A stretch of 11,155 nt of DNA from NCBI GenBank assembly GCA_021791235.1, contig JAJYXA010000388.1, positions 1 to 11,155 on the forward strand, read 5' to 3'. A program made the position numbers and the translations under genes. The stretch is from Pseudomonadota bacterium. GTDB taxonomy: Bacteria; Pseudomonadota; Gammaproteobacteria; Burkholderiales; Thiobacillaceae. Positions 6,953 through 11,155 of this stretch are shown piece by piece (position 1 is the first letter of the stretch; each line of letters starts with the position of its first letter). A model generated the notes under the pieces. It ran no database searches. It was not told the DNA's origin and worked only from the letters and a program-made list of their open reading frames with translations.

Positions 6953-7771
6953 TCAGCGACCGAAAATCGCCGCGACCACCACCATCAGGGCGCGGCAGAT
7001 CTCCGGCTCGTCGGACAGGCATTCGACGACCGCGGCGCGACAGGCCACCTGCGGGTCGCAGCCGGCGGCGATCAGCTTCGCGGCATCGACGATCAGGCGC
7101 GTGCCCGGCGCTTCCTCCAGGTCGTGATCGGCGGTGCGGCGCAGCGCATTGGCGAGGGTGACCAGACGCTTGGCGGTCTCGTGATCGAGACCGGACTCCG
7201 TCGCCACGATGTCGATCTCGCTGGCGGCTTCCGGAAAGCCGAAGGCGAGGGACACGAAGCGCTGGCGGGTGCTGGGCTTCAGGCCCTTGAGCAGATGCTG
7301 GTAGCCGGGATTGTAGGAGACGACCAGCATGAATTCCGGCGGCGCCTCCAGAATCTCGCCGGTGCGGTCGATCGGCAGGATCCGGCGGTCGTCGGACAGC
7401 GCGTGCAGCACCACCGTGGTGTCCTTGCGCGCTTCCACCACCTCGTCCAGGTAGCAGATGCCGCCGTGGCGCACCGCCTGGGTGAGCGGGCCGTCGGTCC
7501 AGTAGGTGCCGGAGGCGTCGATCAGGTGGCGGCCGACCAGATCGGCGGCGGACAGGTCGTCGTGGCAGGAGACGGTGTACAAGGGCAGGCCGAGCCGGGC
7601 CGCCATGTGCTCGACGAAGCGCGTCTTGCCGCAGCCGGTCGGCCCCTTGATCAGCACCGGCAGACGATTGCGGTGAGCGAGTTCGAACACCGCGATCTCG
7701 TCGCCGGTCGCGGTATAAGGCGGGATGAGCTTGGGCACTCTGAGGGCCCGGGCGATGGAGGTGACGGTCAT
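6953..7771 (-). CDS. norQ: NorQ, MoxR-family AAA+ ATPase for NO reductase maturation
   Basis: A 272-residue AAA+ ATPase of the MoxR/CbbQ/NorQ group, the partner of the VWA protein NorD. The Walker A loop GPTGCGKT lies at 43-50, Walker B ICYLDEV at 105-111 and a sensor-1 asparagine at N154 (VVSYNPGYQ). Arginines near 168-171 (KPSTRQRF) are in the position of the arginine finger. Length and motif spacing are normal for NorQ. CbbQ is a close relative, but the flanking norD and norB decide the name. The start is ATG at 7771, 15 bp after the norF stop; its ribosome site is weak, which suggests translation coupled to norF. Confidence 0.93.
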   Translation of the reverse strand: MTVTSIARALRVPKLIPPYTATGDEIAVFELAHRNRLPVLIKGPTGCGKTRFVEHMAARLGLPLYTVSCHDDLSAADLVGRHLIDASGTYWTDGPLTQAVRHGGICYLDEVVEARKDTTVVLHALSDDRRILPIDRTGEILEAPPEFMLVVSYNPGYQHLLKGLKPSTRQRFVSLAFGFPEAASEIDIVATESGLDHETAKRLVTLANALRRTADHDLEEAPGTRLIVDAAKLIAAGCDPQVACRAAVVECLSDEPEICRALMVVVAAIFGR

Positions 7772-7786
7772 GGAGAGGGTTCCGGG

Positions 7787-8056
7787 TCAGGTGATGGAAT
7801 AGGCAAGCGCGATGACGCCGCCGACGGCGGCCAGATAGGCGGCCATGGCGATCCGCCATTCGAGCCGCACGCGGCGCAGGCCCATGAAGTGGCTCACCAC
7901 CAGCTGTCCCTTGATCAGCGTCAGCGCCAGCACCGCCGCCATCAGCATCCGCCCGGAGGCGCCGGCACCGAGCTCGAAGCTGATCGTGGTCAGCGCGAGC
8001 AGCACGGCCCAGGAGACGGTGCAGGGTTTGAACGGCAGCACGGCTGGCGATTTCAT
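7787..8056 (-). CDS. norF: NorF-like small membrane protein (cytochrome oxidase subunit IV-like)
   Basis: An 89-residue hydrophobic protein with three predicted membrane helices (about 13-29, 37-58 and 66-87). The KGQLVVSHFMGLRR stretch (49-62) is typical of the small NorF / cytochrome c oxidase subunit IV-like family found beside NorE. Proteins of this pair are accessory to the NO reductase and not strictly needed for catalysis in the organisms studied. The start is ATG at 8056; the ribosome site GAGGT overlaps the norE stop codon, with a 9-bp gap between genes. A protein this short and hydrophobic could also be called a generic prokaryotic COX4 family member; context is the reason for the symbol. 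Confidence 0.75.
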   Translation of the reverse strand: MKSPAVLPFKPCTVSWAVLLALTTISFELGAGASGRMLMAAVLALTLIKGQLVVSHFMGLRRVRLEWRIAMAAYLAAVGGVIALAYSIT

Positions 8057-8065
8057 AGGGGGACC

Positions 8066-8647
8066 TCAGTGGATGACATAGACCAGCGCGAACAGGATGA
8101 TCCAGACCAGATCGACCATGTGCCAGTAGGAGCCCCCGGTCTCGACGCCGGTATGGTCCGCGGCGCTGTACCGCCCCGCGTAGGCCTTGCGGGCGACCAC
8201 CGCGAGTATCGCCATGCCCATCACCACGTGCATGAAGTGAAAGAAGGTGAGCGACAGGTAGAACATGTCGAACAGGTTGGCGGACAGGGTGATGCCCTGG
8301 GCGAAATCCTGGTGGAACTCCGCGAGCTTCACGACCAGAAAGCACCCGCCCAGACCGAGCGCGCCGACCAGCCAGTGGCCGCAGGCGGTGCTGCGTCCGG
8401 CCTTGATCGACAGGCTCGCGCGCGCCACGAAATAGCTGCTGGTCACCAGCAGCAGGGTATTGACGTAGCCATAGACGCGGTTGAGACCGAGCTGCGCGGC
8501 GTTGAACAGCTCCAAGTGGGCGCTGCGGGCGAAGGCATAGGCGGCGAAGAGCACGCCGAAGACCGTGAGCTCGGCGAAGATGAAGATCCAGATCGCGAAA
8601 TCCCCGGGCAGGGGTTGCGCGCGGATGGCGCTGGCTTCGGCATTCAC
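8066..8647 (-). CDS. norE: NorE-like protein, haem-copper oxidase subunit III family
   Basis: A 193-residue integral membrane protein of the cytochrome c oxidase subunit III family, with five predicted helices (about 18-40, 61-77, 92-108, 126-151 and 175-192). Family features include FIFAELTVFG near the N-terminus, FHFMHVVMG in the fourth helix and GGSYWHMVDLVWIILF at the C-terminus. NorE is an accessory to NorCB in Paracoccus-type clusters. A similar short subunit-III protein can belong to a true oxidase, but no oxidase catalytic subunit is present in the window. The start is GTG at 8647-8645, with GAGGA 9 nt upstream; the ATG at 8643 is in another frame. A 49-bp gap containing a long palindrome separates it from norB. 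Confidence 0.85.
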   Translation of the reverse strand: MNAEASAIRAQPLPGDFAIWIFIFAELTVFGVLFAAYAFARSAHLELFNAAQLGLNRVYGYVNTLLLVTSSYFVARASLSIKAGRSTACGHWLVGALGLGGCFLVVKLAEFHQDFAQGITLSANLFDMFYLSLTFFHFMHVVMGMAILAVVARKAYAGRYSAADHTGVETGGSYWHMVDLVWIILFALVYVIH

Positions 8648-8665
8648 GATGGATCGTCCTCGGCA

Positions 8666-8689
8666 GGAGCGGAACCGCGGTTCCGCTCC
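8666..8689 (-). repeat. 24-bp perfect palindrome between norB and norE
   Basis: The arm GGAGCGGAACCG is followed with no spacer by its exact reverse complement, giving a 24-bp perfect palindrome centred at 8677.5 in the 49-bp norB-norE gap. In the transcript it would fold into a very stable stem just after the norB stop. There is no U-tract, so it looks more like an mRNA-stability, processing or attenuation element than a full terminator. It also ends close to the norE ribosome site (GAGGA, about 8661-8657). Confidence 0.7.
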
Positions 8690-8696
8690 GCTTGGC

Positions 8697-10554
<1,858 letters not shown>

Positions 10555-10587
10555 GTTCGGCTCCTTGGGCTTTGAATTGAGAGGTGC

Positions 10588-10636
10588 GGCTGAAGTTGTA
10601 CGCAAAATACTGCTTAAATTCCTTGACCGAAATCAA
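10588..10636 (-). promoter_or_regulatory. norC promoter with FNR/NnrR/Dnr-type box
   Basis: TTGAC-CGAA-ATCAA (10623-10636; TTGAT-N4-GTCAA on the coding strand) is a full match to the CRP/FNR-family palindrome used by NnrR, Dnr and FNR at denitrification promoters. Its centre is 10629.5. A class II spacing of -41.5 puts the start site at about 10588 and the -12 to -7 hexamer exactly at TACAAC (10600-10595), four of six bases of the -10 consensus. The leader would be about 34 nt. Which regulator binds (oxygen-sensing FNR or NO-sensing NnrR/Dnr) cannot be told from the site. Confidence 0.8.
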
Positions 10637-10665
10637 GCGGCGGGAGGCCCGGGGCTGGCGGCGAC

Positions 10666-10700
10666 GCCGGGAGATATTTGCCGCGCAGAAATATCCCGGC
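10666..10700 (-). terminator. Hairpin immediately after the SCO-like gene
   Basis: GCCGG-(GA)-GATATTT pairs with AAATATC-CCGGC around a 9-nt loop (10680-10688): 12 base pairs with a two-base bulge. It begins one base after the stop codon of the SCO-like gene. No U-tract follows on the minus strand, so it is a candidate non-canonical terminator separating that gene from norC, and it lies 30 bp upstream of the FNR-type box. Confidence 0.5.
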
Positions 10701-10701
10701 A

Positions 10702-11155
10702 TCAATGCGCGGCGGCATGCGCAACCCGGGCGACGAAGCCCGAATCGAGCGCGCCGACCTCGCTGGTTGTGGCTGCGATGCGGCCGTCGGCATTGAGCAG
10801 AACGATCGCGATGTTGTGGCTGAAGTCGCCGTTGGGACGCATCCGATAGGACACGCCGAGCGTGGCGGCGAAGGCGCGCACGTCGCCCCGTTCCGGTCTG
10901 GCCAGGCGCCAGGTCGGCGCTGCCACGTGGTGCATCGAAGCCATCATCGCCAGCGCGCCGACGGTGTCGCGGGCGGGGTCGAAGCTCACCAGCACCACCG
11001 GCGGCGCGGCTCGTCCGGTGCGCGCCCTGACCGCGGTTCGGATACGCTTGATCGCCTCGACCGTCATCGGGCAAGCATCCTTGCAGGAAGCGTAGATCAT
11101 GCTCACGATCAGCGGATGTCCGCGCAGCGATTCCAGCGTGAGCGGAAGTCCGCGC
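10702..11155 (-). CDS. SCO1/SenC/PrrC-type copper or redox chaperone, 3' part
   Basis: The frame is open from the window edge to TGA at 10702, giving the last ~150 residues; the 5' end is outside. The thioredoxin-fold copper site of SCO proteins is intact: the C-x3-C of ASCKDACPM (codons at 11085 and 11073) and the conserved histidine of DFSHNIAIVLL (codon at 10818). The VSMIYASC strand and the VLVSFDPARDT segment are typical of the family. SCO proteins deliver copper to the CuA site of oxidases or act as periplasmic thiol reductases; some lie near copper-dependent denitrification enzymes. NorCB contains no copper, so the partner is probably encoded upstream, outside the window. A GTG at 11106 is an internal codon and not the true start, because the family sequence continues upstream (RGHPLIVSMIY). 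Confidence 0.88.
   Translation of the reverse strand, partial: RGLPLTLESLRGHPLIVSMIYASCKDACPMTVEAIKRIRTAVRARTGRAAPPVVLVSFDPARDTVGALAMMASMHHVAAPTWRLARPERGDVRAFAATLGVSYRMRPNGDFSHNIAIVLLNADGRIAATTSEVGALDSGFVARVAHAAAH

Noticed and set aside
6861..8345. A 494-residue minus-strand frame across norE, norF, norQ and norD
   Set aside because: It runs out of frame through four supported genes and contains no domain; arginine- and proline-rich shadow.
10555..10605. Upstream start for norC at 10605
   Set aside because: The extra 17 residues lack NorC similarity, have no good ribosome site and would begin upstream of the predicted start site; the ATG at 10554 has AAGGAG at ideal spacing.

Overview
This window carries an anaerobic-respiration and aromatic-degradation locus of a high-GC bacterium. 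Every gene I can support reads on the minus strand, so the biological order runs from high to low coordinates. The gene content is an ATP-dependent benzoyl-CoA reductase of the Azoarcus (bzdNOPQ) type next to a complete cytochrome-c-dependent nitric oxide reductase cluster. This fits a denitrifying, benzoate-degrading betaproteobacterium of the Rhodocyclales kind (Azoarcus, Aromatoleum and relatives). The taxonomic guess is inference from gene content; the window has no rRNA or other marker gene.

Layout in transcription order: (1) 11155-10702, the 3' part of a SCO1/SenC copper-chaperone-like gene entering from outside the window, followed by a hairpin. (2) 10623-10595, a textbook FNR/NnrR-type box with a -10 element at the spacing expected of an FNR class II promoter. 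(3) 10554-5134, a nor operon in the order norC-norB-norE-norF-norQ-norD with short gaps (7-49 bp). A 24-bp perfect palindrome lies between norB and norE, and a strong hairpin follows norD. (4) 5086-4922, an AT-rich regulatory spacer with a second FNR-type box, again correctly spaced from a -10-like hexamer. (5) 4921-206, bzdN-bzdO-bzdP-bzdQ-bzdM, tightly packed with two 4-bp ATGA overlaps. (6) 121-1, the first 40 codons of a calcineurin-like metallophosphoesterase that leaves the window.

How the genes work together: BzdM is an Azotobacter FdI-like ferredoxin and would deliver low-potential electrons to BzdPQ. BzdPQ hydrolyse ATP to drive electrons into BzdNO, where benzoyl-CoA is dearomatised. 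When such a cell respires nitrate, NorCB reduces toxic NO to N2O; NorQ and NorD are its assembly machinery and NorE and NorF are membrane accessory proteins. Both operons carry an oxygen- or NO-responsive CRP/FNR-family half-site pair at their promoters, which suggests shared anaerobic induction.

Most of the window is well-known biology. The points most worth a second look are: a Glu-to-Gly change at a normally conserved periplasmic-side site of NorB; the bzd-nor adjacency with matching FNR-type promoters; the 24-bp palindrome splitting the nor operon; the FdI-type (predicted 7Fe) donor ferredoxin; and the apparent end of the bzd cluster right after bzdM.
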